NCBI RefSeq assembly: GCF_036588685.1
Contig: NC_086378.1
Coordinates: forward strand, 29,427,578-29,491,577
DNA: 64,000 nucleotides
Direction of reading: 5' to 3'
Origin: Mytilus trossulus
Lineage: Eukaryota; Mollusca; Bivalvia; Mytilida; Mytilidae
Shown here: positions 1 to 14,000 of the stretch, in pieces
Layout of the letters: every line of letters begins with the position of its first letter
How positions within the stretch are numbered: the first letter of the stretch is position 1
Made by a program: the position numbers and the translations under genes
The notes under the pieces: model-generated
What the model saw: the letters and a program-made list of their open reading frames with translations, nothing else
Database searches by the model: none
Told to the model about the DNA's origin: nothing

Positions 1-859
1 TATATAACTAATCTTCCCTGAGGCTCTCATCATGACATTCTGTCTTAACCAATGTCTGCATAAAACTGGAAACATGTAATAAAGGACATACGGTGAAGTT
101 GTGAATATTACCTAACATCTGTCTTATCTGAAAAGAATTTTCCATCCTGGTTAGGTTTAGGAAAAGGTCAAAGAACTTATTTATTCTTATCATTTCTATT
201 CAATCATTCAGCATGTTCAGAACAGTTTGAAAATGAATTTTTATCTAAACACTTCTGAATCAATATTAAAATATTTTACATATATATATTATTAAACATC
301 ATCATGACTGTCATGTGACTGTCAGAAAAATAAAAGTGGGCTGGCTTGTTAAGATATAGTTATTTTTAAGGATTTGTATAATATTCTAAACATGTACCGG
401 TATGCAAATCCTTGGTTATTTAACTTATTTTGGAGATAAAAACTATTGAAAACAAATATGTTTAGTCTTCTTGATATCTGAGTGACTAATGTTAATTTCT
501 ATGTAATTTAGTTCCACAGTTGACCAAATTTAAAACTGTTAATGGCGACACATCATATGGACAGTATAGAAATATGGTTGCCCAATCTCAAAAGCTCTCT
601 ATTTACAAAATTGCTGCTCCACATGTCAGATGATGGTTCAAGTGTCAAAGACAAAGGTTTCTAAACAACAATTATGTCTAATCTATTTATAAGAATTTAA
701 AAGTTAACACATCCTGTTCTTCAGCATTTTACAGTGAACAACTTAAAAAAATGGGGGAAATAGTAGATTCAACTGTATTAGTATGTGTGTACTAATAAAT
801 GCTTTCGATATCAGAAGAACTCCTGGAAAGCTGCAAGTGTATAGAGGCATCCATGTACA

Positions 860-1260
860 CTCCCTATCGGGTTTAATAGAGATGTGTCACTAACCTATAA
901 TTATGACAATATTTTTACCAATCCCCCCAAACACAAAGGGAGTGCTAGGACACTGTTATTATGGTGGAGGAAGCTAAAGTACTCAGAGAAAACCACTGGG
1001 CCATTAGAAGGAAACAGACAAACCGGGGAGATATTAGAAGATTCATCTCCAGGTCAACATGGTCAAAGAAGGGGACAACTTTGACCAGCTGACGCCCCTA
1101 AAGTACCCATTCTAGTTTAAACTCCAGTCTGAATACCAGAAAAGTGGTTGGGAGGGTGAAAATCACCCTTGTGATGAACCAACATTTCTAGAACCCAGAG
1201 TCAGAATCCAACTCGGAACATTCAGCACTGTAGTCAATGGTCTTAACTACACCATGAACC
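860..1260. repeat. Diverged dispersed repeat, possibly SINE-like
   Basis: Contains a block resembling a molluscan repeat with 'GTGGAGGAAGC...GAGAAAACCAC' and ends in a degenerate stretch like a reversed tRNA head (GAACCCAGAGTCAGAATCC...GTCTTAACTAC). The open frame through it is not a convincing gene. Recognition from memory only. Confidence 0.3.
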
Positions 1261-1274
1261 AGAGACGGATAATG

Positions 1275-1340
1275 GGGTCCATTCGCCCATAGAGTCCGTT
1301 CGCCCGTAGAGTCCGTTCGCCCATAGAGTCTGTTCACCCT
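1275..1340. repeat. Short tandem repeat of GTCCATTCGCCC type
   Basis: Four copies of a 16-17 base unit (like AGAGTCCGTTCGCCCAT). The motif GGGTCCATTCGCCC also forms the ends of the TIR element at 3661-4541, so this is probably a remnant of the same family. Confidence 0.5.
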
Positions 1341-1754
1341 ACTAAAAATATATTAATATTCAGGTCACAGAAGTTGGATAAATTTATTCAGATATTTATA
1401 TGCTATCATCTTAAAATTTATGAAAACATATGGAAATATTCAAAAGTTGATGGCTTTTTTAGAATCTCACTGATTGTTGTGATACTTGCCTTTTGATGGA
1501 TTTATAATGAAAACAAACATTTTGTTTCAATAAACTATTCAGTTTGGAAATAATAAAAACAAAGATGTATGAACTGTAATTTGTTAAAAGGATTTACAAG
1601 TTCATTTATCATTATACTCTGAGACTAGTCTCAGTTAGACCAGAGACATATATACACATGTGTATATGTCTCTGGTTATACTGCATACATTCATGATTGA
1701 CTGAATACGATTATTTTGTTAACACATATCAATAACAAGATTGTGTCCTAAGTA

Positions 1755-1905
1755 CACAGCTACCCCATTCGCACTATCATTTTCCATGAACAATGGACCG
1801 TGAAATTGGGTAAAAAATCTAGTTTGGCATTAAAATTAGAAAGATCATACCATATGAAACATGTGTACTAATTTTCAAGTTGTTTGGTCTTCAACTTCAC
1901 CAATC
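1755..1905 (-). repeat. Inverted fragment of the repeat at 6830-7290
   Basis: Shares, in reverse orientation, the blocks around CACTATCATTTTCCATG, CGTGAAATTGGG, GAAAGATCATACCATATG and CAAGTTG...CTTCAACTTCA found at 7100-7270 on the plus strand. Confidence 0.6.
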
Positions 1906-2319
1906 AAAGTGATGGAAATCACTCATGGAAAGATTAGAAGAGTAGTTTGAATTATTTCATATTAAGGTATGGTGGGGGGAAATTGAACATTAATAAAGCA
2001 CTATTGCTGAAAATTACATTAACAGCAGGTCTTTAGAAGGAAACATGCTTTTCTAGTATGAGGATTAAATGAGCTCACATTAAATAATATGGGTCTCTTA
2101 ATTTGCACAATTTTATCTAAACTGTAGTTTATATCTTATTGTAACTAGATACCATTGAGATGGGAGCCATCTCTGTGGGCCCTGCTGTCAATAAGTTGAA
2201 TGGATAATCTGATATGAAGCATTATTTGAAGTAATTACATAGTCTTATGTGTGATTTTATTCTAAGAGCGGACACAATTTGTCAAGAACAAGGAACAGGT
2301 GAACAGACCGACAGACTGA

Positions 2320-3315
2320 CCTTTGACCTAGGATGCATACATTATGACACATTCTCTGGTGTTGGTTAATATATATGTTAAGTTGAAAATGTTTGTCAGG
2401 TATAAAGTATGAAATAATAACAGCTGTCCTCTCAAAATATAGTGTGGATCCAAATCATGACACACCCTCTGGTGTTGGTTAAAATGGATGTCAAGTATAA
2501 TATTTGAAATCATAACAGTTCTCAAGATATAGAGTAAACACGATCTTCACCACAGGACACGGGGTTGTCAACTGAAAGCAAAGTTTTTTTACCTTGACCT
2601 TTGACCTACAAATGTAGGAAGTTGTACATACATCATGACACACCCTCTGGTGGTGGTTAAAATGGATGTCAAGTATAAACTTTGAAATCATAACGGTTAT
2701 CTAGATATGGAATGGACACGATTTTCACCACAGGACACAGGGTTGTCAACTGAAACCAAAGTTTTTGACCTTGACCTTTGACCTAGGAAGTTGTACATAC
2801 ATCATGACACACCCTCTGGTGTTGGTTAAAATGGATGTCAAGGATAAACTTTGAAATCATTACGGTTACCTACAATGTAGATATGGAGCGGACACTATCT
2901 TTACCACAGGACACAGGGTTGTCAACTGAAACCAAAGTTTTTGACCTTGACCTTTGACCTAGGAAGTTGTACATACATCATGACACACCCTCTGGTGTTA
3001 CACCAGACCGTGTTGGTTAACATGGATGTCAAGTATAAACTTTGAAATCATAACGGTTCTCAAGATATAGAGCCGACACGATCTTCACCACAGGACACAG
3101 GGTTGTCAACTGAAACCAAAGTTTTTTTACCTTGACCTTTGACCTAGGAAGTTGTACAAACATCATGACACGCCCTCTGGTGGTGGTTAATAAACATTTA
3201 AAGCATAAAGTATGAAATCATAATGGTTCTCTAGATATGGAGCGTACACAAAGTTAAAGTGTTACGGACAGACTGATCACTATAGGGCGACCTGCCTGAA
3301 GGCGGGCCCTAATAA
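2320..3315 (+). repeat. Tandem array, about six units of 120-190 bases
   Basis: Repeating landmarks are CATCATGACACACCCTCTGG (near 2336, 2456, 2633, 2798, 2976 and 3164), GGACACAGGGTTGTCAACTG and CCTTGACCTTTGACCTAGG. Units drift in length. The array closes with CTGATCACTATAGGGCG and a small GCC/GGC hairpin before CCCTAATAA, which resembles the 3' end of a bivalve repeat family. Confidence 0.8.
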
Positions 3316-3660
3316 TGTCATGAATGTTGCATGTTATGCACATGTTTAAAAAAAACAAAAAAAACTGCAAATAAAAAAAATCTTCTAATAAATGTTATCA
3401 ACTATCCTTGTACAATGTTGTAAGACATAAAATCTAGACCAACAGCTAAAAACCTTAAAGTGTCAACAAAAATAATCTAAAAATGTTGTTTTGTGGCATT
3501 TTGTAAGTCGAAACAAAGGTTATATGACATTGAAGATTAAAAGTTGCAAGAGTGACTTTAGATCAATTTTAAAGTGTTTTTCAATACACATGATACAGGG
3601 CATGAAAAAAGATGAAAATCAGGGTGAACAGACCCTGGGGGAACAGGTACTAGGCGGAAT

Positions 3661-4541
3661 GAATCCGGGTCCTTTCGCGCCCAATCATGTTCGCGCCCAC
3701 TCACGTTCGCCCCCTACATGTTCACACTCTACTCGTTCGCGCCCAAAAATACTATGAATTATGCAAATCGTACATTGTATCTTCATATCTTTTTTTTGTA
3801 AAATATAATAATGATCGAATCAAAATTGGTTTTATGTTTAATAATTGTAAATGAGTTTTTGAAAGTGTTTTGCTATCATTGAAATATTTAGCCATCATAT
3901 TGTCATACTTGTTCAATCACACATCATGAGATCAAAGGAGACAAGCTGTTAAAAACAATTATATTTCATGTTTTTAATTTTAAATCTTCAAAGTTTTCGT
4001 CATAACAAGCTTGATATATACAGGTATTTACATCAAAGCAAGTTAAAAGATCTTAAAAGACTTAAAAAAAAAAAATTATATGATAATTCCTCAAATTTCG
4101 TTTAAGAAAATAAAATTATTTGGTATGTATACATATAAAAAGTTTCTGATATTTTAACTAATTTCGTCCTCCCTATTTCTTATACAAATCGGGCGGGAAC
4201 GTGAAAGGTGCGATGGACTTCAGGGGCGAACGTGAAGGGTGGGTCTCATTGGGGTCTAAGCGTGACACGGGATTGACGAATTTTTGTACGCAGGACACGT
4301 GAAATTCAAATTATTGTGTCGTGAAAACGAGAAATGAGGTCTTGCGGGACACGGTAAATGACAAAAAATAGGAATTGCTTACGTACTTAGTGTAAGCGGG
4401 ATACAGGAATCTGATAAAACAGTAAGCGGGGTCCGGGATCAGAACCCCCAAATGACACCCCCTGTAGGGTGCAAAAGTATATTGGGTGCGAATGGACCTG
4501 ATACCGAGGAAACATGAATCAGGGCGAATGGACCCGGATTC
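3661..4541. mobile_element. Non-autonomous TIR element, about 880 bases
   Basis: The left end GAATCCGGGTCCTTTCGCGC (3661-3680) is the near-perfect inverse of the right end at 4522-4541. Inside, TTCGCGCCCA-type motifs repeat near the left end and GGGCGAACGTGA / GCGGGA(C/T)AC motifs near the right. There is no transposase. Confidence 0.65.
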
Positions 4542-5075
4542 ACCAGGGACTTATTAACCGATAGTATATAGAAACTTTCTTTACAGAAGTTAGTGTAGAA
4601 CCAACACGTATAAAAAGTTGAAATTTGTGTAGTTAAATGATTTCTTGTATTATATAGTTCAATCGAATAGTTGTATTGAAGTTATAAATTCAGCTGTTTA
4701 GTGAAACTATGAGGCTATAATTTTGAAATATTTTTATGTGACACCTTCTGTCAAGGACGTATAACTAACACGAACATAGTTAGATAAATTACATTAGGGC
4801 AAGCTGACCAAGGTATCGTAACCAATGTGGTTTTCTCTTGTTTACATGTTCACGGGAAATTGACTTTTGTGTTGAATGTGCTAAAAACTTTACTTGTCAG
4901 TCCCGATCCTTCAATTTCATCATCCTATTCGATAAAAACGTACATCATTTATTGAGAAAAAACATCCATATATATTAAAAATAATATTTGAAAATATTGC
5001 ATTTATTATCAGTGAGGAATACTACCACACTATTTCATAAATTTGCTAGGAAAATATACAATTTATTCGTGGTGT

Positions 5076-5081
5076 CACGTG
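5076..5081. promoter_or_regulatory. E-box CACGTG 11 bases before the TOMM70 start
   Basis: A perfect CACGTG palindrome sits just upstream of the TOMM70 ATG. It could be a bHLH-ZIP site near the transcription start, but a single 6-mer is weak evidence and the TSS is unknown. Confidence 0.25.
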
Positions 5082-5091
5082 GTTTACCAAA

Positions 5092-8000
5092 ATGGCTGCC
5101 TCCAGTGAAAGTGTGGGATCGTCTCCTTCATCAGAAGGCTGGTCTAAATGGCAGATTGGATTGGCTGTTGGTGTCCCAGCAGTTGTTGTGGGTGGCTACT
5201 TACTGTACAAGAGAAGAAAGAACAAAAAATCCGACAAAGAACAATCGTCAAATGGAGCCAAAAAGAAATCAAGCACCGGCGAAGATAAGTCGGTTAAAGA
5301 TAAATTGGAATCACAAAATGAACTAGAAAAGGTACTTGATTTAACTGAAAGGTTATTCTACTAATGACAGTCTAATGTAAATTGTTATATAAAACTATTG
5401 CCATCACCCTACTTTCATTTTCAACCTCACAGTCACACAACACACGTATAAATTAGAGACTAAAAAGGGTAGTAATACTTTGATTCGTTTGAAGTCAGGC
5501 GTCAAACAGTCATGTCTGCTACCATTAGCGTCAAATTGGTTAGAATTTTACTGTGATTTGTCTAAATATCATTATCTTGATTTGTCAGAGGTCTCAAAAT
5601 AGTTATCGTTACTGTCATTTTTGGAAAAATAACATAATTTGTCTCAATTAGTCAATGTTTTTTATTATCTAACAGAAAGTGTACATTTTATCAAAACCAA
5701 AAATTACTGTTAATGTATTTTTGGCAAGAACTTTAACTACGATGTGTCAGGCATGATGGAGCTGTTAGTCATGTTAGTGAAAAGTACAAGAGGTCCAAAT
5801 TTCATACAGACATGACAGACAAACAAAACCTGGAAAACTTTTATATATTTTATGTGACAATGAAAAAGCGCATGATGGTCGTAGTATGAATGTAGTCAGG
5901 TAGTAAGAAGAGCATGATGGTCTTAGTACGAATGTTGTCAGGTCGTAAGAAGAGCGTGATGAGGACGGTATGGGCGTGTTAAAATTGTACTATGATCTTC
6001 ATCACTGTGGTGTGGACATGGCATAGACCTAGTGAAAGCATAATTGGGTCACATTGAGAATGTGATGGTCATACACGTAGTGAGGTCGTAGTGCAGTCTC
6101 TCAGAATCAAATCACGCTTTCACTACGCTCTCTCAACAATGGTACAGCAACTGTTGCCATCTTAGCACGACCTTACTGCGCTCTCACTACCCTTCTACTA
6201 CGATCTGATTTCACCATGACCACACCACGATTCAATATTTTGAACATAATTAATTAAAAAGGACATCTTTTAAAGACCTCACCTCGACCGTGATATGACC
6301 TTACTGTCATCTACACGATTGCACTACGTTCGTCTAAATTTGCATTTTTTTTCACAGATTGTACTGCTATTGTGGCCAAGTGGGACTGCAGTATAAGCAT
6401 ATATTACTCATGTTACTGTTTTATTGATTTAAAAATTTCAGTTTTTATCCATTTAAGCGTTTTTTTTTTTGTTTCTTTAACATGTTTTATATTCAAACAA
6501 ATATTTCTTGAATGTGTCACTAAGCTAAACTTTCAAAATGATAATTACTGCTGCAATTTTCATATATTCCTTTCTGTTGTAAATGATTTGGAGTCATGAT
6601 CATTGTTAAAGCTCGTTAATTGAAGATGTTTGCAAAAGCCACATTTCCTTGACCCCCAACTAACAAAATGGGTCACACCACAATAGAAAACTTCACTTCT
6701 GTTGTTTTATAAGTTTTGATTTCTGATATATAACAAATAACATGAACAGGTAAAACTGGACTCTAGTGCCTTATGATTTGAACACGATACTTGCCACATT
6801 GACTCTTTTTATGCCCCTCCTACAATAGTTATACCCCACCTATGATAGTACAGGGGCATTATGTTTTCTGGTCTGTGCTTCCTTCCATTCATTCGTCCGT
6901 CCGTCTGTCCCGCTTCAGGTTGAAAATATTTGGTCAAGGTAGTTTTTGATGAAGCTGAAGTCCAATCAACTTGAACTTAGTTCACGTCACATGTTTATTA
7001 TGGTATGATCTTTCTTATTTTAAAGCCAAATTAGACTTTTGACCCCAATTTTACGGTTTACTGAACATAGAAAATGAAAGAGTGAGTTTCAGGTTAAAGT
7101 TTTTGGTCATGGTAGTTTTTGATGAAGTTGAAGTCCAATCAACTTGAAACTTAGTACACATGTTCCCTATCATATCATTCATATGGTATGATCTTTCTAA
7201 TTTTAATGCCAAATTAGATTTTTTCCCAATTTCACGGTCCATTGAACATGGAAAATGATAGTGCGAGTGGGGCATCCGTGTACTTTGGACAATGGCGCCC
7301 AACGTGATTTAGAGCTCTTAGTGACAACGACATAAAAAGACATTCCCGGGATCAGCATACCGTTTCTAGGATTTACCGAATTTACCAACTTCCAGAAATC
7401 GAACAAGACAGCGGAATATATGAACTTTGCAGATTTTTTCTGTCAATACAATGGGACTTCAGACAAATGGCTGATCCTGTGATATTGTGGCAGTCAGGAC
7501 AGGACAATTTTATTATTTTATATTTGTGTTGTTTGGTTAAGGTACATTTGTGTACTGTCTATTTGAAATATAAATACTTATCCTTGTATTCATAATAGTT
7601 TTAATGATTTTTTTAGGATTTGTCACCTCTCGAGAAAGCCCAAGCAGACAAAAATAAAGGAAACAAATATTTCAAAGGAGGACGTTATGACCAGGCTATA
7701 AATTGTTACACAGACGCTATCAAAGTTTGTCCACCAGAGGAAAAACAAGATTTAGCAACATTTTACCACAATAGAGCTGCAGCATATGAAAAGCTTGTAA
7801 GTACACTGTAAATAATATGCTTTACATGCTCGATCAGTTTATAAGTTGGTTGAGATGTCACATCAGAAATTATGCCTTTTTACAATTATTCTCTTTTCTG
7901 ATAACACAGGATTATATATATATTTAAGGTATTTTCTCAGTTTTTTTCAAATAGCACCATTAGCCAATGTGGGATTTAAAATGGGACAGTTTCCCTAAAA

Positions 8001-11000
8001 TTAAAGTATCACATTAATGATACATTATGTACATTGTATAATTAAATCTTAAAATAGCACAATGATAAAATAAAAAATATATCAAGACCCATGGGGAGAA
8101 AATGTACAGAACAAATGGATTTGCATATTGATATCCCTGCTTTTGTAATTTTGATAATTCTGTATGTTTATTTGTCATGTTTGTTTTTCCATGCTTGCTT
8201 TATATTAACTTTTTGTTGTTAAGCTTTTATAAATTCATGTTGGTGTCTAATAGCACTTCTTATTTCATTTTCTGATCCAAATAATAATTAAAGTTGATTT
8301 TAGTTGGAGAGCAGGACAATGACTCAATATCTTACCTTAGAGCAAAAAAAGACAAGCTGATCTCTGTGAACCTCTCCTTAAAGATATTCAAAATCTTACA
8401 ACGCCATTGCTAAAATGTAAACACAATCATAAATACAAAATAAGCCATATAGACAAAATATTTATAGATAACACCTAACCTTGGGAATGTTGATTTTAAA
8501 TAAATTGACATTAGTCACTCTTTGCAGACAGTACAAGTTCTGGGTTGCAATCTGTAATTGTGACAGCATTTCAATAATGGAAAAATAAAAAAAAAAATGT
8601 TATATCTGTCATGCTGGCATACTTATAATTATACACATATTGTGTTGTAGATGAATCTGAAGATGGTTGTTGAGGATTGTACAGAGGCTTTGAAAAACAA
8701 TAGTAAATATACAAAATGTCTAATGAGGAGGGCTAATGCTGCTGAACAACTAGGAGATTTAACACAGGCTTTAGAAGGTAAATGCATCAAAGACTTTTTA
8801 GAGTAGTTCACAAGCTGATAATTACATGGTTACATGTTATAGCTGATAATTACATGTTATAGCTGTCAAGTCCCGTATATTTTAATTTCATTATTGTCTG
8901 TATTGTTAATGCCACTTGAGGGCCCCTGAATTATTGGCAAACTTTGATGTTTACATTCTTGTACACTGGATATACCTTGTGAGAGCTGAAAATACTTTTG
9001 AGACTGCACAAAAAAATAGTCTGAGTTTATATTCTCTAGGTTATCATGGTTCTAATTAATGCTTAAAATTTTGAAGGGCAAAATAAAAAGGACTCAGTGA
9101 AACTCTAGATGTTTATCAGTTTGATATGGCATACTCAACCATGTCACTATAAAAAAAAAATAAGGGGAGATCAATTGCCACTTCATTCTGTTTCTTGAAT
9201 GAAACATTTAAGATTTCAGATGTTACACTTTTAGATAAATATTTGAAGGTATTCAAATTTGAATTGTTGCAAGCATTGTAGAGTACTTAATTTAGATAAA
9301 ACAGCTGTATAATGATAATTAGAAGCTCTGGGAATAATAATAACATTTGTACTGTATATATTATAGATGTGACAGCTCTGTGTATATTAGAGGGATTCCA
9401 GAATCCTAAATCACTAATGACAGCTGATCGAGTATTGAAACAATTAGGACAATCAAAAGCCAAAGAAACATATGCTGTAAGTTTATATAAAGTACGGTAT
9501 AATGTGGATTCATATTTCGTGGATTGAGGAAATTTTGTATTTTCGTTGATATTTGATTTCTTGGTTTTGATAGTCCTTATACAATTTGTACTATGTTGAA
9601 CTTGTGGTTTATCTCAAACCACAAAATCCATGAAAATTGGTATCCAATGAAAATAAATGAATCCATAGTGCATTGTATATTATAAGAAGCACTAAGTATC
9701 ATGATATATATTTAAAGCAACACCAAAAGACCACTTTCGAGTTCATCCGTCACTGGAAAAAACTTGTCAATTATACGCGCCTTTATCACTGTCATTTGTG
9801 CGTTTAGGGGCGTCATCACTTCCTTCCAATGTTGAGCGAGTGGTTGGAAAACTATAATTCTGTATTGTACGAATTATTCGGCAAATTGAATTCTCAAAAT
9901 TGACAATCAACACTGCTGTCATTAGGGAATTGTCAGTAAGTACCTACAGAGCAACCATTATTTCTAGTTTATCCTGCCCAAAGACGATCACTAAGACGCT
10001 TGATGAACGTAAATAGTGCAGGGATACAGGTGAGCCCCTCTATCTGGTAAATGACGTCATAAAGGCGTGCATAATTGACGAGTTTTTGCCGGTGACGGAT
10101 GACCTCGAAAGTGGTCTATTTAATTATGCAGTTTAAGTTTTTTAAGCAGTCTGATTAAAACAAACCACCACTACCCAACTTGTGCAAAGTAACAAGTGGA
10201 TAGTGGGGGGGGGGGGGGGGGGGGGGGGGCTGGTTTTAATAATTTTAATAAGACTGGTTTTAAAGCTAACTGAAATAATTTAAGAGTTGGTTTAATTTTG
10301 AATTTTTTTAACCACATGCGGCAGAGAAAAAATTTGAACCTGTTGATGACAACTTGAGTCATGGTCCCATTTATAAAGTTATGAAAAATAGCAAAATTTT
10401 AAAACAGCAAACAGAAACTTTGTTATAATTTAATTCTGCCATAGCACAAAATCTGTAATAATTTAATTCAGTCATAGCGTAAAATCTTTGATATAATTTA
10501 ATTCAGCCATAGCAGAGCTGAATACAATCAAGTCTTATTTTTAATTAACTAAAAAATTCAAACAGAAAAAAAAAGGTTCAATGTTATAATTAGAAAAGAC
10601 AAAATAAAAATGTAAAATAGTAAAAGAACACAAATAGCTTGTTGAACCTAGTCATATTTTTTCAACGTGTGAAAAATAAAATCACTGTGCATGAATAAGT
10701 TGTTAAAATTTACATATTTCTTTTGACAGAATAGAAAACCAACAATGCCATCAAAACATTTTATTAGAACATATTTAAAGGCGTTTACCCAGGATCCAGT
10801 GATCAATGAAGCTGGAACCTTGGAACAGTCATCTGTACAGAATGGTGAGACAGACATTCCAGACACAGACAGGTATAGAAAATATGCAAGAGATTATTTG
10901 TATAGGCTATTCTAAATATAAAATTACTAGGAATGTGATGGCCATTTAATTGGGAGCCTCCGAAAGTAGAAAGATGGCCTTCACGGGGTGCTCTTACTCT

Positions 11001-14000
11001 TCAAAGCAAAACAATGTACCTTTCTATCTTTGCAGTGCTTTGGGTAAAATTGATATCTTATCTTATACTAAAGAACTAATACCTGTAATAAGTTTTATCG
11101 CTATTTTGTGCATTTTTCCTTTGTTCTTTTTTTGTGATAATTTTCATATCATGCTTCTCGCTTGAGATGGAAAATTTTTCGCTAGAAACTAAGGAGACCA
11201 CGTGGCGTTGCTAACGAAATTGACATTGAAATTGACAACGTCGTCATAGGTAAAATAGCGATAAACAGATTATCATTGGTCATCTCAACTCCATTGCTTT
11301 TCTCACTTTCGCTGTACCAGCTCAAGCGATAAAAATCAATCTCGTTGAGATAATCAACGATAATCTATAAATATCAAGTAGTTTTAATCATATTATAAGA
11401 TCTTCATCTCGTAGACTCCACATATTTTCCAGTTTTCATCAGATAATTAAATTATATAAATAAGGAGATATGGTACCATTTTGTATGAGAAAACTATTCA
11501 CCAAACTTCAGATTAAACAAATGTGAGCAAATATAGGCAACTGTACAGCCTTCAGCAACGAGAAAAACCCATGCCATGTAATCATGATAATCTGCTATTT
11601 AAAGCTGTGTCATGAAAAATATGAAACAATTCAATTTAAAAACTAATAGCCTAATTTATAACAAAACAATTAAAAAAAAAATTGCAGTCTATTGATGTTA
11701 ACTAATTAATTTACAATGGTTAACTGAACCTGGAACTTTAAGAAAAGTACTTGATAGAATATCTCAACTTTTACCTTACAGCCATGATACAGTGTCTAAC
11801 TTTTGTCTAAACTTTTTACCTTACAGCCCCTATTATGAAGCTCTCAGACAGATGAATGCAGAGAAATTTGAAGAAATCATTCCAAACTGTACCAAGGAGA
11901 TAGAAAATGATCAGTCATGTAAATGTGTGGAAGCTAGACTTCTGAGGGCCACATTTTACTTCCTGGGTGGAGAAACAGAGGAATCATTGGCTGATTTTAA
12001 AATGTTGACAGAGGATGATGTCAATAAAAAGGTAGAAATTCATGTTATTGTCTACAGAGTATCTTAAGTTTTGCTAATAAGATCATCCTTGATATTATAT
12101 GTCAAAGTTATTACTGTGAATTCAGTAATTATTGCAATGTTATAATTATTGCGAAAAAATGCAACAGGGTAATAATCGCAATAATTTAAACTAACATTTA
12201 AAAAAAAAAAAAATGAATTAAAACAATTTTTCTTTCAATATTGCAAAAATAAAAATTGCACTGAAGTCTAAAATGACAAAATCACAATAATAAAAGCAAT
12301 CTGTTATCATTTCTGCTTCTTGCTATGTTTTGTCTAGTTTTAAAGCCAGCAAATACAAATAAACTCATAAAACTTGTAACTATACTATGGATAAATAAAT
12401 ATGGCTGTTAATTCTGTTGTCTGCTCTCTCTATATACAGTCATTTCTTATAATTTAATTCTAAATTCCATTTTAAACCGTAGAAAACAATGAAAAAACGT
12501 TGATGACGTCATGGTAACATGACTAAATTATGTCTATGAGCTGATAACAAAATAACGTCAGCCAATCAAAAGACGTGTTACATTTAAAAATAAATTATTA
12601 TTTATTGTCAGTTTGATTTATAAAAAATGATACAGGGTAAAGTTTTGTCAAATGGCAATCATACCACATCTTCTTATTATTTTTTTGCTATATTTTTTTG
12701 CTATAACTATGATAACCATGATAACACATTTGTATAATTTGTTTTAGATAAGAGTTAATGCTTTGATAAAGAAAGGCAGTATATTCATACAACAAGGCAA
12801 ACAAACTGATGGATTGGACTGTTTTGCTAAAGCCGTGAGGTTAGATCCTGATAATGCTGATATCTATCATCATAGAGGTCATGTAAGTAACTATGACAAC
12901 CAAAGGTCAGATTGAACTTAATTTCTTCTAATCTCCATTTTGTGAACATTGCCATTAGGCTGGTATCAAAAAATTAAAGGCAGGTCAATTATTTAAAGTA
13001 ATGAAGTGCTTTTTAACCCCAAAACTTCAACAATTTTCAAGTTCATTTAAGTTCATGAAGATAATCTTCAGAATATACAATAACCCACTATCAATTGAAA
13101 CTCCAAGTATTATCCATTTAGCCATTTAGAATATCATGCAAGTATAAAGCATACACACTCGCTAAATTGAAGACCTGTTGGTGACCTTCTGTTGTTGTTT
13201 TTTATTTGGTCGGGTCGTTGGTGGGACTTGTTTCTAGCAAACGGCTTACGCCGTTAGACGTCGGCAAACCGGCATGACACTAGTTTGTAAAAATATTCAG
13301 TACTGCGCATGTCCGGCTTACGCCGCTCGAGCCGGTTTGATTTGACCGGCTAAGCGGCGAAAAACATGGCCGACTGTCGTAAGAACCGAATTTGTGAATT
13401 TAAAACTATTGGAAATCATCGCGAAATAGCCAAAATGCGCTAAAAACGGCATAAAACCTAACTAAACAAACTAACATTTGTATTTATATACTGTACTAGA
13501 ATTGCCGAGGTTTAAGGGAAGATAAGTATTTGTTCATAATTTAGCTTTCTTTAATAAAAATTTTCATATTTCGTAACTAATTGTAGTCAACCTTTATAAA
13601 TAAATTATTTATTGGTATTATTATTATCATATTTATCCTGTTGTTAATTGTTAATAATTTATCAATGTATAAATGCTTTCTCGCTCTTGAGAACGTTTTT
13701 GTTAAAAGAAGGACGAAAGATACCAAAGGGACAGTCAAACTCATAAATCTAAAACTAACTGACAACGCCATGGTTAAAAATGAAAAAGACAAACAAAAAA
13801 ACAGAAAAACAATAGAACACATGACACAACATAGAAAACTAAAGAATAAACAACACGAACCCCATGAAAAACTAGGGTTAAGTTGTGAACGTTTAATAAA
13901 AATATCACAATTCAGTCTATATTGTGAAAAATATAGTTGCAATTTTCCTTCTTCGTCGTCCTAAAACAGCTGGAATAGGCCATAACCTATTATAGCTGGT

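Noticed and set aside
884..1084. 66-codon ORF with a plausible-looking protein
   Set aside because: It lies in a dispersed repeat and lacks splice context or a recognisable domain.
13577..13964. Overlapping ORFs of 107 and 121 codons
   Set aside because: They fall in the nested TIR element and a known-looking repeat fragment; no domain.
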